This document shows, in pieces, positions 1 through 9,600 of a stretch of DNA of 21,850 nt. How positions within the stretch are numbered: position 1 is the stretch's first letter; every line of letters starts with the position of its first letter. The stretch is taken from the NCBI GenBank assembly GCA_900555005.1, contig USJM01000006.1, positions 1 through 21,850 on the forward strand. Reading direction: 5' to 3'. The notes beneath the pieces are model-generated. The model was not told where the DNA came from and did no database searches. It saw nothing but the letters and a program-made list of their open reading frames with translations. This DNA is from an uncultured Lachnospiraceae bacterium. Lineage in GTDB: Bacteria; Bacillota_A; Clostridia; Lachnospirales; Lachnospiraceae. A program made the translations under genes and the position numbers.

Positions 1-1
1 C

Positions 2-751
2 CGGGACGAGATCAATTTCCGGGATCTGGGCGGATACCGGTCTTCAGACGGGCGAACCATTCGCCGGGGCTGCTTTTACAGAAGCGGCGGCCTGTACAAG
101 ATGAATGATTCGGAACTTACCTTCCTGAAATCACTCCACATCCGCACGCTGCTTGATCTGCGGACGAAGGAGGAGGCTGCCAAAAAGCCCGATCCTGTAA
201 TGCCGGACGTCACAGTTCTGCAGCACAGCGGCGTCGTTTCTGCGGGAGGCGAGGAGATCGATTTCTCTCCTGCCGGAATGAAGCAGCTTGGGGAAGCAGG
301 CCGCACTCAGATTGAGAATATGCATAAGTATTATCAGATGATGCCGTTTCACAACGAGGCTTTTCACATCCTGATGCAAGAAGTGATCTGCGGGCATGTT
401 CCTGTCCTGTTTCACTGTGCAACCGGAAAGGACCGCACAGGCGTCGCCGCGATGATTCTCCTGCTGTTGCTTGGCGTACCGGAGCAGACTGTCCTTCAGG
501 ATTACCTGCTCAGCAATTTCTATCGCCGCGATGTCATCCGGCGGCACATGGAAGAAGACCAGGCGGTCATACGGCTGCACCCGGAGCGGGAAGCTCTTCT
601 GCAGCTGCAGCATGGCGTTTCCCCGAAGATCGGCCGGGAAATCCTGGAGAACATCCGGAAGACCTTCGGCGGATATGAGGGATATTTTGAGAAAGAATAC
701 GGACTGGGGCAGGCAAAGATTGAAAAGCTGCGAAACAGGTACCTGGTCTGA
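2..751 (+). CDS. Tyrosine-protein phosphatase (PTP/DSP superfamily), 5' end missing
   Basis: The frame is open from base 2, so the start lies outside the window; the internal ATG at 101 is not the real start. The first visible residues contain NFRDLGGYR, the N-terminal signature of the bacterial Y_phosphatase3 family. The P-loop HCATGKDRTG (catalytic Cys codon at 416-418, Arg six residues later) is the CX5R phosphatase site, and the C-terminal helical part is present. The family removes phosphate from phosphotyrosine and sometimes from phosphoinositides; the substrate here cannot be told. No signal peptide can be judged. The gene converges on the yesN-like gene with a 29-bp gap and no evident T-run terminator between them. 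Family assignment is firm, cellular role unknown. Confidence 0.9.
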   Translation, partial: RDEINFRDLGGYRSSDGRTIRRGCFYRSGGLYKMNDSELTFLKSLHIRTLLDLRTKEEAAKKPDPVMPDVTVLQHSGVVSAGGEEIDFSPAGMKQLGEAGRTQIENMHKYYQMMPFHNEAFHILMQEVICGHVPVLFHCATGKDRTGVAAMILLLLLGVPEQTVLQDYLLSNFYRRDVIRRHMEEDQAVIRLHPEREALLQLQHGVSPKIGREILENIRKTFGGYEGYFEKEYGLGQAKIEKLRNRYLV

Positions 752-780
752 CCGGTGTCGGGCCTTACCTGTGTCAGGGC

Positions 781-1521
781 TTATCGATTGAGTGAATCTA
801 TATATTCCGACGGTGTCATGTCCATCACCTCATGGAATACTTTGTTGAAATACTTTCTATCTGTAAAACCAGTTTCATAAGCCACATCTTTTAGAGTTGC
901 ACCGCCTTCCTTCAGCAGGAGAAGGGCACGGCTAATCCGGTAACTCTTGATAAACTTTGAAAACGTCTGACCAACATCCCTTGCAAAAAGATAGCTCAAA
1001 TATTCAGGTGTAATATTCAGCTGTTCGGCAATGTGCTGTTGATTCAGATTGCACTTGTATCCACTCTCAATTATATCCAGTGTGCTCTTCACCAACGGAT
1101 GCGCTTCCGGAAACTGCCCTCGCAAACTTTCTGTAGTTTCCTCCCGCCCTCCTGTTCCATTCGTCTCAATTTTTAAAAGAACTCTCTTCAATTCGTCCTT
1201 CATAGGTGGCTTCAGAATATAATCATCGCATCCAAGCTGCATGGCCGCCCGCGCATATTCAAACTCGGCATAGGCACTCACAAGCACAAAATGCGTATGA
1301 TAATTCTGACTTCTTGCAGCCTCAATGAGTTCAATGCCGGACAAATATGGCATTTTGATATCCGTAAAAACTACATCTGGATGCTGTTCCTGAATCATTT
1401 CCAATGCGGTTCTTCCATTCGACGCTAAACCGACAATCTGATAGTTTTCTCCGAGAGACCGAATCATTTCCCTGAGGCCTTCTCTCGCTCTCTGTTCGTC
1501 TTCTGCAATCACGATCTTCAT
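781..1521 (-). CDS. yesN: YesN-type response regulator, receiver + AraC DNA-binding domain
   Basis: A 246-residue protein. Residues 1-120 form a receiver domain: acidic pocket in IAEDE, phospho-acceptor Asp54 in VVFTDIKMP, switch residues VSAYAEFEYA and Lys in ILKPP. Residues about 145-246 are a two-helix-turn-helix AraC domain, ending with the usual GFTDRKYFNKVFHEVMDMTPSEY pattern. The ATG at 1521 has GAGG nine bases upstream. The gene follows the YesM-like kinase by 31 bp and is last in cluster 1. In Bacillus-type YesMN pairs the regulator activates a neighbouring sugar-uptake operon, so the likely target is the promoter upstream of 9600; that is inference. At 246 residues it is much shorter than the roughly 500-residue YesN proteins that carry a middle region, so it is a compact version. 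Confidence 0.93.
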   Translation of the reverse strand: MKIVIAEDEQRAREGLREMIRSLGENYQIVGLASNGRTALEMIQEQHPDVVFTDIKMPYLSGIELIEAARSQNYHTHFVLVSAYAEFEYARAAMQLGCDDYILKPPMKDELKRVLLKIETNGTGGREETTESLRGQFPEAHPLVKSTLDIIESGYKCNLNQQHIAEQLNITPEYLSYLFARDVGQTFSKFIKSYRISRALLLLKEGGATLKDVAYETGFTDRKYFNKVFHEVMDMTPSEYIDSLNR

Positions 1522-1552
1522 TCACAAAAACCTCTATCCAGGAACCGTCCCA

Positions 1553-3466
1553 CTACAGATACTCTTCTTCAGCGTCATCCTGTAAAAAAGTATGAGGCAA
1601 CGGCAGTTCAAGAAGGAACCGGGTTCCTTTCCCTTCTCCTGTCCAGAACCGGATCCCCAATTTTTCTCCGTAAAAGATTCTCAATCTTGCTGCAACATTC
1701 TCAAGTCCGATCCCAGTCCCCTCCATATGGAAAAATGCAGCGGATGATAGTTTTTCCTGTACAGCACGACTCTGTTCCGCGCTCATCCCGCAGCCATTAT
1801 CTTCTATAAGGATTTCCATTCTGCCATCTTTTCCCATTCGTCCTGTTACACTGATAAAGCAGTCCTTTTCCTTCTCTACAAACCCATGTCGAATTGAATT
1901 TTCAACGAATGGCTGGAGAAACAGCTTGCAGCACGGCCATTCCAGATACTGAGGCGGAAATTCAACCCGATAATCAAATCGGTCCATCAGCCGGAACTTC
2001 TGCAGCGCAAGGTACTGTGTCACCCAATTTACTTCATCACCGAGTGTTACCGCCCTTGTTGAGCTTGAATAAGCATAACGCATAATATCCGATAGCTTTC
2101 TCAACATCTCAGAAACTTCCTCGTTCCCCTGTTCCGCGGCACTCATGTTAATTGCATTCAGCGTATTACAAAGAAAATGGGCATTGATCTGAGATTCCAG
2201 TGCATGCATCTGTGCATCCGCAGTCTTCTTGATTGCCTGAATTTGTTCCTCATTCTGACGGGCATTTTTCTCTTTCCATTCTTCCAATGCGTCAGCCATC
2301 TCATTGTAGTTCTCAGCGAGTTTCCAGATTTCATCCTCTCCTCTGATCTCAATACGCGTCTTCCACACACCCTTTCTGACGCTATTCATCGCTTTTTGGA
2401 TACTTCGAATTGGAGAGAGTGCTCTTCTTGTCATAATAAATTGAACTGCACTGATTAACAAGATGGCCAGCAACAGAACTGTGACTCCCTTGCGGTATCG
2501 CATATGGATGATCCCGTTTAATCTTTCTACATCCAATGCAATATTGAGATTCCATCCCGTTTTATCGATTTCAGTCGATACAATTTGATATTTTCCTTCA
2601 GGCGCGATGTTTTCCAGCTTCATCCCGACCATACCGGATTCAGGAGCATACAATAGATTCCCGCTCTGATCCGTGATAAATGTATCTGTATAATTATTCG
2701 ACATGCCAGCAATTTGGCTGAAAAATGCACTTACAGAAGACAGTTCAAAACTCAGGACAAGGATGGAGTCAACCTGATCAGGCGATGTATTCCCCGGAAG
2801 GGAGAATGCTATATTGATCATATTTCTGCAGGTGTAAACAGGTGCCTCCTGAGTATGAAAGATAAACTGATTCGGTTCAGTGGTCCACACGCACTTCGGA
2901 ACGGTATTCTGTTTCAACTGATCAAACAATTTACTTGAAAGGTTTTCAAGTAATCGCTCATTGCCCTGATTCCAATATGCTTCAGTCCCGGTCAAGTTAC
3001 CGATCACACGGTTCCTTTGAAAAAGGATGTTCCCATCGGCAGTCATAAGCAGAACGTTAATCAGTTCTCCTCCACTCTCCTTAAAAGTCTGCTCCAACTC
3101 ATGTCTCAGCGTCAGCTTTGAGAGTGTGTCGTCCGGATCTTCCCTCAGCGCAGTTGCCGACTCTATCAAATCAGCATTCAGGGATAACTTTGCCCCAACT
3201 TGTATGACGTTATCGATATTTCTTCTGATTGTACTCTCCTCAGTGTTGAGAAGAACTTTATCTGTCTGTGTAGAATTTTCAATCAGATACTGCAGATATT
3301 GTGTTTGAAGATAAAACAGGAAGGCCATTGATGCTCCAACAAGTGAGAACATCATAATGATAGATACCCTCAGAAAATAGTTGGTACGGAGAGCCCTGAT
3401 AAATCGCTTCAGAAATCCACCTGGACTTTTGATACGACTCCTTTTATATGCACCCTTCCAGTTCAC
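1553..3466 (-). CDS. yesM: YesM-type sensor histidine kinase
   Basis: A 637-residue membrane kinase. TM1 is at about 31-53, an extracytoplasmic sensor region at 54-322, TM2 at 327-345, HAMP at about 347-398, then a His_kinase (LytS/YesM type) domain with phospho-acceptor His430 and a HATPase domain at about 515-622 (N box VENSIRHG, G1 EDNGCGM, G2 GTGIGLENV). The H box reads QINAHFLCNTLN, where the family usually has QINPHFLYNTLN, so the flanking Pro and Tyr are replaced. The start is GTG at 3466 with GGAGG five bases upstream; no better ATG is near. It probably senses an extracellular sugar or the binding protein of cluster 1 and phosphorylates the adjacent YesN-like regulator; the ligand is unknown. 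Confidence 0.93.
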   Translation of the reverse strand: MNWKGAYKRSRIKSPGGFLKRFIRALRTNYFLRVSIIMMFSLVGASMAFLFYLQTQYLQYLIENSTQTDKVLLNTEESTIRRNIDNVIQVGAKLSLNADLIESATALREDPDDTLSKLTLRHELEQTFKESGGELINVLLMTADGNILFQRNRVIGNLTGTEAYWNQGNERLLENLSSKLFDQLKQNTVPKCVWTTEPNQFIFHTQEAPVYTCRNMINIAFSLPGNTSPDQVDSILVLSFELSSVSAFFSQIAGMSNNYTDTFITDQSGNLLYAPESGMVGMKLENIAPEGKYQIVSTEIDKTGWNLNIALDVERLNGIIHMRYRKGVTVLLLAILLISAVQFIMTRRALSPIRSIQKAMNSVRKGVWKTRIEIRGEDEIWKLAENYNEMADALEEWKEKNARQNEEQIQAIKKTADAQMHALESQINAHFLCNTLNAINMSAAEQGNEEVSEMLRKLSDIMRYAYSSSTRAVTLGDEVNWVTQYLALQKFRLMDRFDYRVEFPPQYLEWPCCKLFLQPFVENSIRHGFVEKEKDCFISVTGRMGKDGRMEILIEDNGCGMSAEQSRAVQEKLSSAAFFHMEGTGIGLENVAARLRIFYGEKLGIRFWTGEGKGTRFLLELPLPHTFLQDDAEEEYL

Positions 3467-3596
3467 CTGCTCCTCCCCATTCTGCGGTCAGTTATAGGTT
3501 TATTATTCTAGTGCAAACTCATCAATTGCAATTACTGTAGTATGATGATACCACTTCTGCCCGATTAATTCCTTCTGATCCTCTGTACGCTCCACA

Positions 3597-4214
3597 TTAT
3601 TCTACCTTGCCCCGAAAAGACTGAATTTTCTTTTCAACCAAACCGTTCAAGAGCCAGGTAAAGAACCCGGGAACCAGAAGAATAGTCAGCGGAAACCGAT
3701 ATACTGCATAATATCCTGCCATCAATAATGCAATCCCTGCTATTGTTTGCAGAGGATAATGATAGGTACAAAATACTGCCGGCTTTAAGTACCATCCAAA
3801 TGACATGCGATATCTCGATATCAGTGGAAACAAAAAGCAGCAGACTGCCATGACCGCCAGAAACAATACCAGGTAAAGTGCACACAATAACCACTGCACA
3901 TGCCCATGAAATAATTTACTGCTTATCCCGAAATTCAGCAGGAAGAGAACCGACAGCAAAAAGCTGGCAAGTCCGTGCAGACTTCCCATTTTTAACGAAT
4001 TTTTCCAGGTAGCCCAGAAACGTTCGGTCACACTTTCTCTGTCTTCCACTACAGACCTGGAAACAGCATCATAAATTGCCGCTGCTGATGCCCCAATTGT
4101 GACAATCGGCAGGCTTCCAAGAATCCACCAGATTGAAACAAGCATAAGGTCAAACGCTTTACTTCCCCATGTAAATACCGGACCACCATATGCAAAAACA
4201 CTCTTCTTGGACAT
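3597..4214 (-). CDS. yesL: YesL-like DUF624 membrane protein
   Basis: A 205-residue protein with about five hydrophobic segments (roughly residues 20-48, 78-98, 108-134, 150-170, 172-192). Near the N-terminus it has the characteristic DUF624 layout, a hydrophobic stretch with WWILGSLPIVTIGASAAAIY. Such proteins sit beside YesM/YesN and carbohydrate ABC genes in many Firmicutes; their biochemical role has not been established. The ATG at 4214 has a modest AGGT ribosome site. It lies 87 bp after the GH31 gene, and a 130-bp gap (3467-3596) separates it from the kinase gene. I saw no convincing terminator in that gap and only a weak promoter-like match (TTGCAA, then GAATAA). Confidence 0.85.
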   Translation of the reverse strand: MSKKSVFAYGGPVFTWGSKAFDLMLVSIWWILGSLPIVTIGASAAAIYDAVSRSVVEDRESVTERFWATWKNSLKMGSLHGLASFLLSVLFLLNFGISSKLFHGHVQWLLCALYLVLFLAVMAVCCFLFPLISRYRMSFGWYLKPAVFCTYHYPLQTIAGIALLMAGYYAVYRFPLTILLVPGFFTWLLNGLVEKKIQSFRGKVE

Positions 4215-4301
4215 ATTGCTTACCTGCTATAAAGAAGGGATTCCCATCCATCATGTTTTTCCCTGCACATACAGAAAGATGAGAATCCCTGCATCAGTAT
4301 G

Positions 4302-6373
4302 TTATTCGAAGCAGAACCCATTCCTTGTGAACACTGGAATCTGCTCAAGCGGAGCTGAAACCTCTACTCTTGTTCCCCCTTCATAGATTTCCCCTGTCCA
4401 ATAGTTCTTCCATGCAGCCCCGTTAGGGAAATACACTGAAAGTCTTCGTTCTCCTTCATGCATGACAGGCGCAACCAGGATATCCGGTCCGAACATGTAT
4501 TCCGTCTCGCAGTCCCAGCATTCCTGATCCTCCGGGAAATCATAAAAGAGCGGCCGCATGACCGGTGTTCCCTTGTCATGTGCATCCTTCATTACTTCAG
4601 TGATATATGGTTTCATTGCTTCACGAAGGAACAAATATTTCTTCAGGATCTCATATACCTCAGGTGTATAACTCCAGACTTCGTTGGGGGCCCCAGACAC
4701 ACAGGTTGCCCCGCCACTTGTCCCAACCTGTGGCTGCATCGGCCAGCGAACACCATGAAGCCGCATAACTGGACAGAAGGTTCCATACTCGAACCATCTG
4801 ATGAGGAGTTCATGAAACTTCGGGTCATCCACCCATGCGCCAAAGAAGCCGCCAATGTCCGTTGTCCACCACGGAATCCCGGCAATCCCCATGCTCAATC
4901 CAGCCGCGAACTGATTCCGAAGACTCTCAAAGGAAGACATGATATCACCGGACCAGACCAATGCGCCATACTTCTGGGATCCTGCCCACGCACAGCGCAA
5001 CAGATTAATGATATTATCCTGACCTTCCGCCTTCATTCCGTCAAAGAAAGCCTTTGCGTACATCACCGGATAGATATTGCCAACCTCCACATCCGGCCCA
5101 AGGAAATACCGATAATTGTCATAATCATAGTATGTGTATTCCGGCTCTGCCTCATCGAGCCAGAATACCCTGATTCCCTTGTCATAATAGTTCTGCTTTG
5201 CCTTCCCCCAGACATACTTCCTCGCATCTGGATTTGTAGCGTCAAAATGGAGCGTATTTCCCTGGAAATCCATAGAAATCGGATACCCGCGGTCTACACG
5301 GATCAGATACCCTTTTTCATTCATCTCCTGAAAATTCTCACTCCTGTAGTCCACCGTCGGCCAGATCGAAACCATCAGCTCGATCCCCATCTCTTTCAAT
5401 TCCCTGATCATTGCATCAGGGTCCGGCCAATAGACCGGGTCGAACTTCCATTCTCCCTGCATCGGCCAGTGGAAAAAGTCGATCACAATCACAGAAATCG
5501 GGAGACCTCTTTTTTTATATTCGCGGGCGACATCGAGGAGTTCTTCCTGTGTCTGATAGCGCAACTTGCACTGCCAGAACCCCATCGCATAGTCAGGCAT
5601 CATCGGAACTTTTCCCGTCACTGAAGCATACGCTTCCTCTATTTCTGAAGGCGTGTCTCCTGCTGTAATCCAGTAGTCCAGTTTCTTTGTAGATTCCGCC
5701 TCCCAGGTTGTAATATTTTTTCCAAAATTCACTCGTCCTACAGCAGGATTATTCCAGAGGAATCCATATCCCAGAGATGAAATCATAAATGGAACTGAAG
5801 ACTGTGAGTTTCGATGCGCCAGTTCCAGGTCCATTCCCTTCTGGTTCAGATAAGGCTGCTGATACTGACCCATACCAAAAATTTTTTCCTCTGGATTTGA
5901 TACAAATCTCGCCTTCAGATGATAGTCTTCACTTCCAATGATTGCCTTGAATTCACGTGCATCCACCATCAGGGAACTTGTTGTACTGCTCTGCATATCA
6001 TTCTTGTTTCGAAGATACTCCTCAAGCAGAAGTTCTCCCTTTTCATTACGGAACTCAATTTTCCCGATGTTATTAATAATTGCGTGATTTTCCCATTTGT
6101 AATCTGAGCCTCCAGCTCTCCAATCCTGATTTCTGAATGGCTCTCTGGAACCTCCTCCGTCAATGCCCATTTTTCCTGCGGCATCTCTGCGCACTTTGTA
6201 GCCGTTACTCGAAAACTATTCTGTCCCCATGGAGCAATCATCAGTTTCTCCGCCCCGAGCCTGTAGCAAAGGGCATTTGCTTCCGTAAAATAATACCCGA
6301 ATCTGCGCCTGGTCTGTCCGGCGACTTCCGCAGACGCGGTTCCCATTGAATTCATGATAGCCTGTTCTCCCAT
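4302..6373 (-). CDS. GH31 alpha-glycosidase (alpha-xylosidase/alpha-glucosidase type), one apparent frameshift
   Basis: Read across one frameshift this is about 690 residues, normal for bacterial GH31. The N-terminal part (6373 to about 6085) and the remainder (about 6083 to 4302) are in different frames; restoring one base near 6081-6090 joins GELEAQITNGKIT to INNIGKIEFRNEKG. In the joined protein the nucleophile is Asp407 in FWLDEAEPE and the acid/base is Asp477 in LVWSGD, 70 residues apart as expected, followed by GIPWWTTDIGGF. WLDxxEPE resembles archaeal-type alpha-xylosidases, but glucosidase activity cannot be excluded. There is no signal peptide, so the enzyme is cytoplasmic and should remove alpha-linked xylose or glucose from imported oligosaccharides. 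The ATG at 6373 has AAAGGA nine bases upstream, 22 bp after the permease stop. Confidence 0.9.
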
Positions 6374-6395
6374 ATGTGTTTATCCTTTCTGTTTA

Positions 6396-7280
6396 TTATT
6401 CCTTTACTGCTCCCGCCGTCATTCCCCCGACAATATATTTTTGAAGGAAGATAAACATTAATATGACTGGTAGTACCAGAATCGCCCCATAAGCCATGAT
6501 ACAGTTCCATTTCGTCCCATATTTGCTCTGGAACTTGTGAATGTTTGCAGTAAGCGGCCGCATCTCCGGCTTGACATTAAAGGTCATAGAATACATCAGA
6601 TCGTTCCACCCATTCAGGAAGGAAATCGTGACGATCGTGATAATCCCAGTTTTAACCGCCGGAATCATTACAAGAAAAAATGCCTGCAATGCGTTGCAGC
6701 CATCGATTCTGGCTGCTTCATCAAGCGTAACCGGTACGCTTTTGAAGTATGGTCTGAGCGTGACAACCGCAAACGGCACCGAACCCGCGGCGATTGCAAT
6801 CGGTGGCGCGGCATAGGTTCCGAGAAGATGCATTTTGCTGAATGTCAGGTACATTGGTGTCAGCATCAGTGACGCAGGAAGCATCTGCGCAACCAGAAAG
6901 ATAAGAAGAAATGCCTGATAGCCCCTCACCTTATAACGGCCCATTCCATATGCTGCCGGAATCCCGAACAGCATCGTCAATACCATCGTAAAAAGGCCAT
7001 TTAAAAAACTGTTTTTCAAAGATGCAATGAAATCCTTGTCTCCCAGATTCGCCATCCACGGGTCAATTGTGAATTCATGCGGGAAATATGTCAGTACTTT
7101 GCCGAATGTTTCCATGTCCGACTTGAAAGAAAGCTGAAGCATCCAGTAAATCGGAAACAGAAAGACCACCGCGATGATGACTGCAATAACTGACAACCTG
7201 AGATTTCTATGCCATTCCCTTGAATGCCTGCGTTTTTCGGAAGCAGGCAAGGATTTTATCCTGTCAGACTCCTGATTCAT
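6396..7280 (-). CDS. Carbohydrate ABC transporter permease, MalG/AraQ type (cluster 1)
   Basis: A 294-residue inner permease of the CUT1 family. A cytoplasmic N-terminus is followed by TM1 at about 29-50 and further segments to about 285. The EAA loop, which contacts the ATPase, reads DEAARIDGCNALQAFF..MIP at about residues 187-207. The ATG at 7280 overlaps the TGA of the preceding permease gene by four bases (ATGA), which indicates translational coupling. No ATP-binding gene is present in the window; such importers in Firmicutes commonly use a shared MsmX/UgpC-type ATPase encoded elsewhere, and the same is inferred here. The position before GH31 suggests import of that enzyme's substrate. 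Confidence 0.93.
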   Translation of the reverse strand: MNQESDRIKSLPASEKRRHSREWHRNLRLSVIAVIIAVVFLFPIYWMLQLSFKSDMETFGKVLTYFPHEFTIDPWMANLGDKDFIASLKNSFLNGLFTMVLTMLFGIPAAYGMGRYKVRGYQAFLLIFLVAQMLPASLMLTPMYLTFSKMHLLGTYAAPPIAIAAGSVPFAVVTLRPYFKSVPVTLDEAARIDGCNALQAFFLVMIPAVKTGIITIVTISFLNGWNDLMYSMTFNVKPEMRPLTANIHKFQSKYGTKWNCIMAYGAILVLPVILMFIFLQKYIVGGMTAGAVKE

Positions 7281-8182
7281 GCCTCTTCCTCCTTGTCATC
7301 TTTTCTGAGCAACAGTAAATACAGGATTCCAATCAACAGCAGGCAAAGAAACAGTACAATTGCAACTGCTGATCCCTTAGAGAATTGATACTGTGTAAAG
7401 GAGAGCATATAGGAGTAGGTTCCTAAAACATCCGTCGAATTCAGCGGGCCTCCCGCCGTCATGATAAACATCAAATCAAATGCACGAAACGTATAAATGA
7501 ATCCAAGCATCAACACTGCAAGAATGGAATCCTTCATCAGCGGCATCGTGATCTTCCAGAACTGCTGCATTCTGCTGGCTCCGTCAATTGCAGATGCTTC
7601 ATAAACATCTTCCGATATGTTCGACATTCCGGATATCAGCAGGAGCATATTGAATGGAATTCCCACCCAGCAATTCATAATCACGACGGCAATCATGGCA
7701 GTTGACGTAGATGTCAACCATGCCGGTCCTGCTATACCGATCTTCGAGAGTAAGTCATTAATTAGACCGCTATTTAAAAACAGATTCTGTCCGAGCAATC
7801 CGGTGACAGCCATCGGCATCATGTACGGAATCAGCATGAGTCCTCTGATCGGTCCGGATAATGTAAACTTTTTGTAGAAAAAAAGCGCCAGTAAATACCC
7901 GATCGTAAACTGAAAAATCAGGCTTCCGATTGTGAATACAAATGTATTCTTCAGAACCAGAATAAATGTCGGATTATGGAACAGCTCTATATAGTTCTGA
8001 AATCCAATGAATTTCGATGTCCCGGTCGCAAGGTTACGGACACTGGTATCTTTGAAACTTAAAATAAAATTGTAGATAATCGGGTATCCTACAACCACAA
8101 GCATATACAGAACTCCCGGAAGAATAAAGCCATATGCCTCCTTCGTCCGCCTGCCATTTGATCTTCTTTTTTTTGAAGTCAT
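7277..8182 (-). CDS. Carbohydrate ABC transporter permease, MalF/UgpA type (cluster 1)
   Basis: A 301-residue partner permease. I chose the ATG at 8182 (MTSKKRRSNG) over the in-frame upstream ATG at 8257 because GGGGAG stands seven bases before it, and because the extra 25 residues would run through the strong hairpin at 8221-8262. TM1 is at about 18-42; the EAA loop is YEASAIDGASRMQQFWKITMP at about residues 194-214. It forms the channel with the next gene, whose start it overlaps by four bases. The 95-bp gap from the binding-protein gene contains the hairpin, which may set the ratio of binding protein to permease. Confidence 0.93.
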   Translation of the reverse strand: MTSKKRRSNGRRTKEAYGFILPGVLYMLVVVGYPIIYNFILSFKDTSVRNLATGTSKFIGFQNYIELFHNPTFILVLKNTFVFTIGSLIFQFTIGYLLALFFYKKFTLSGPIRGLMLIPYMMPMAVTGLLGQNLFLNSGLINDLLSKIGIAGPAWLTSTSTAMIAVVIMNCWVGIPFNMLLLISGMSNISEDVYEASAIDGASRMQQFWKITMPLMKDSILAVLMLGFIYTFRAFDLMFIMTAGGPLNSTDVLGTYSYMLSFTQYQFSKGSAVAIVLFLCLLLIGILYLLLLRKDDKEEEA

Positions 8183-8220
8183 GTATTTTCTCCCCGTCTT
8201 TCCTGGTACAGTCCTGATAT

Positions 8221-8262
8221 GGAGATTGCCGGCCTCCCCAGGGAGGAGGGCCGGCAATCTCC
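8221..8262 (-). other. Long perfect hairpin between binding-protein and permease genes
   Basis: GGAGATTGCCGGCC at 8221-8234 is mirrored exactly by GGCCGGCAATCTCC at 8249-8262, with further possible pairing in the loop. There is no T-run after it on the minus strand, so it is more likely an mRNA-stabilising or processing barrier protecting the upstream binding-protein message than a terminator. Confidence 0.8.
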
Positions 8263-8277
8263 GAAATAACTTTTACA

Positions 8278-9600
8278 TTACTGTTCCGGAAGCGGGTCGC
8301 TCTCCAGAATTGGTGCAATAACATCATTTGCAGCCTTCAGAGCATCTGCCGCAGAGTCTCCATTCAGGAACACCTTCTGCGCAGCAGTGTAAATCTGCTC
8401 GGAGATCGTCGGCCACTGATCATGCGGTCCACGTGCAAGTGCTGTATCCATCTGTTTCTGGAAGATCTTGAAGTTGTCCTCCTGATAAGTGTAAACCGGT
8501 GCCGCATCCGATCTTGTAGCAAGCTTGCCGGATTGTACCGCCCAGCGCTCCTCACTGTCCTTTGACATGAACCACTTCAGGAAATTCACTGCTTCATCGA
8601 CGTCTTTACATCCAGTGCAAACGCCAAAGTTCTCACCTCCAATTGTGGAGCTGGAGGTTCCCTCGTCGCCGGTTGGGAGAGTCGTGATCTGATACTCAAA
8701 AGCGCCATTTACATCATTGTCAATCGATGCCAGATGCCATGTTCCAATCTCAGCAAATGCAGCTTTCCCGGCACAAAACTGGTTGTAAGCATCCGCCTGT
8801 GTCCAGTTGACACACTCGGGACTCATCTGACCATTCTTTACAAACCCTCCGAGTACATCCAGCCCAATCGCTGCCTTCTCATCTGTCAGATTCGTTAAAG
8901 ATGTCTTTGTTCCGTCATGTGTTGCGACAATCCACGGAAGGAGCTGGAAGGTACCTTCCTCGGTTGAGATCGCACACATCGCAAATCCAAACTGACTCTT
9001 GTCCGAGTTTGTTGTCTTCTCAACATCTTCCTTAAACTCATCAAGGCTTGTCGGAAGTTTGTCAATGCCAGCCTCTTTCAACGCATCCATATTTGCGGCC
9101 AGTGTCAGGCAATTAGAATTCTGTGGAAGGCCATAGATTTTACCATCCGCATCTTTACAGGACGAAAGCGGTCCCGGGAAAAACTTATCCAAATCTTCCC
9201 AATCACCTAGCTGCTTTGTGACATCTTCAAATACACCAAGCGATATATAAGATTCCATATCCGGAGAATCGACCATTCCAATGTCCGGAAGCTCTCCTGA
9301 AACGGCTCCGATTGTGTACTGGTTCATCAGTTCCTGACGTGCAACATACGTCGGATTGATATACACTTTGTCCTGGAGTTCATTGTATTCATTCGCGAAA
9401 TCAATAATTGCTTTTGCATCAGCTGCCGCATCAAAATAATGCCATAGTGTCAGCTCCTCCGCATTTTTTGTGTTAGGATTCAGCGTCGCTCCTCCAGTTG
9501 CCGTAGCTTCCGTCTCCCCGGCAAATACGGGTGTACAACCAACTGCAAGGCTTAGTGCCATCGCTCCTGCTAATACAACAGATGCAGCTTTCTTTTTCAT
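8278..9600 (-). CDS. Extracellular sugar-binding protein (ABC solute-binding family 1, cluster 1)
   Basis: A 440-residue protein. The ATG at 9600 was chosen because AAAGGAGG lies six bases upstream and a signal peptide starts exactly there (MKKKAASVVLAGAMALSLAV); the in-frame upstream ATG at 9663 would bury it. Cys22 (LAVGC) could be a lipobox, though with a weak -3 residue; VFA/GE a few residues on is an alternative signal peptidase I site. The mature part has the family-1 pattern (LWHYFD near the start, GKAAFAEIGTW mid-protein, WAVQSGKLATRSD near the end). It captures an oligosaccharide outside the cell and delivers it to the two permeases encoded downstream. It is the first gene of cluster 1; the upstream 220 bp must contain its promoter. 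Confidence 0.93.
   Translation of the reverse strand: MKKKAASVVLAGAMALSLAVGCTPVFAGETEATATGGATLNPNTKNAEELTLWHYFDAAADAKAIIDFANEYNELQDKVYINPTYVARQELMNQYTIGAVSGELPDIGMVDSPDMESYISLGVFEDVTKQLGDWEDLDKFFPGPLSSCKDADGKIYGLPQNSNCLTLAANMDALKEAGIDKLPTSLDEFKEDVEKTTNSDKSQFGFAMCAISTEEGTFQLLPWIVATHDGTKTSLTNLTDEKAAIGLDVLGGFVKNGQMSPECVNWTQADAYNQFCAGKAAFAEIGTWHLASIDNDVNGAFEYQITTLPTGDEGTSSSTIGGENFGVCTGCKDVDEAVNFLKWFMSKDSEERWAVQSGKLATRSDAAPVYTYQEDNFKIFQKQMDTALARGPHDQWPTISEQIYTAAQKVFLNGDSAADALKAANDVIAPILESDPLPEQ

Noticed and set aside
752..780. A terminator between the phosphatase and yesN-like genes
   Set aside because: The 29-bp gap has some GC-rich symmetry but no stable stem followed by a T-run on either strand.
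3467..3596. A separate promoter for the kinase and regulator genes
   Set aside because: Only a weak TTGCAA/GAATAA match was found in this 130-bp gap; not enough to list as a feature.
4458..5624. A 388-residue open frame on the plus strand
   Set aside because: It is antisense to the GH31 gene, is rich in His, Arg, Pro and Ile as shadows often are, and shows no domain.
6081..6100. Programmed -1 ribosomal frameshift in the GH31 gene
   Set aside because: The direction fits, but no proper slippery heptamer in the zero frame or downstream stimulatory structure is seen, and similar breaks occur in unrelated genes.
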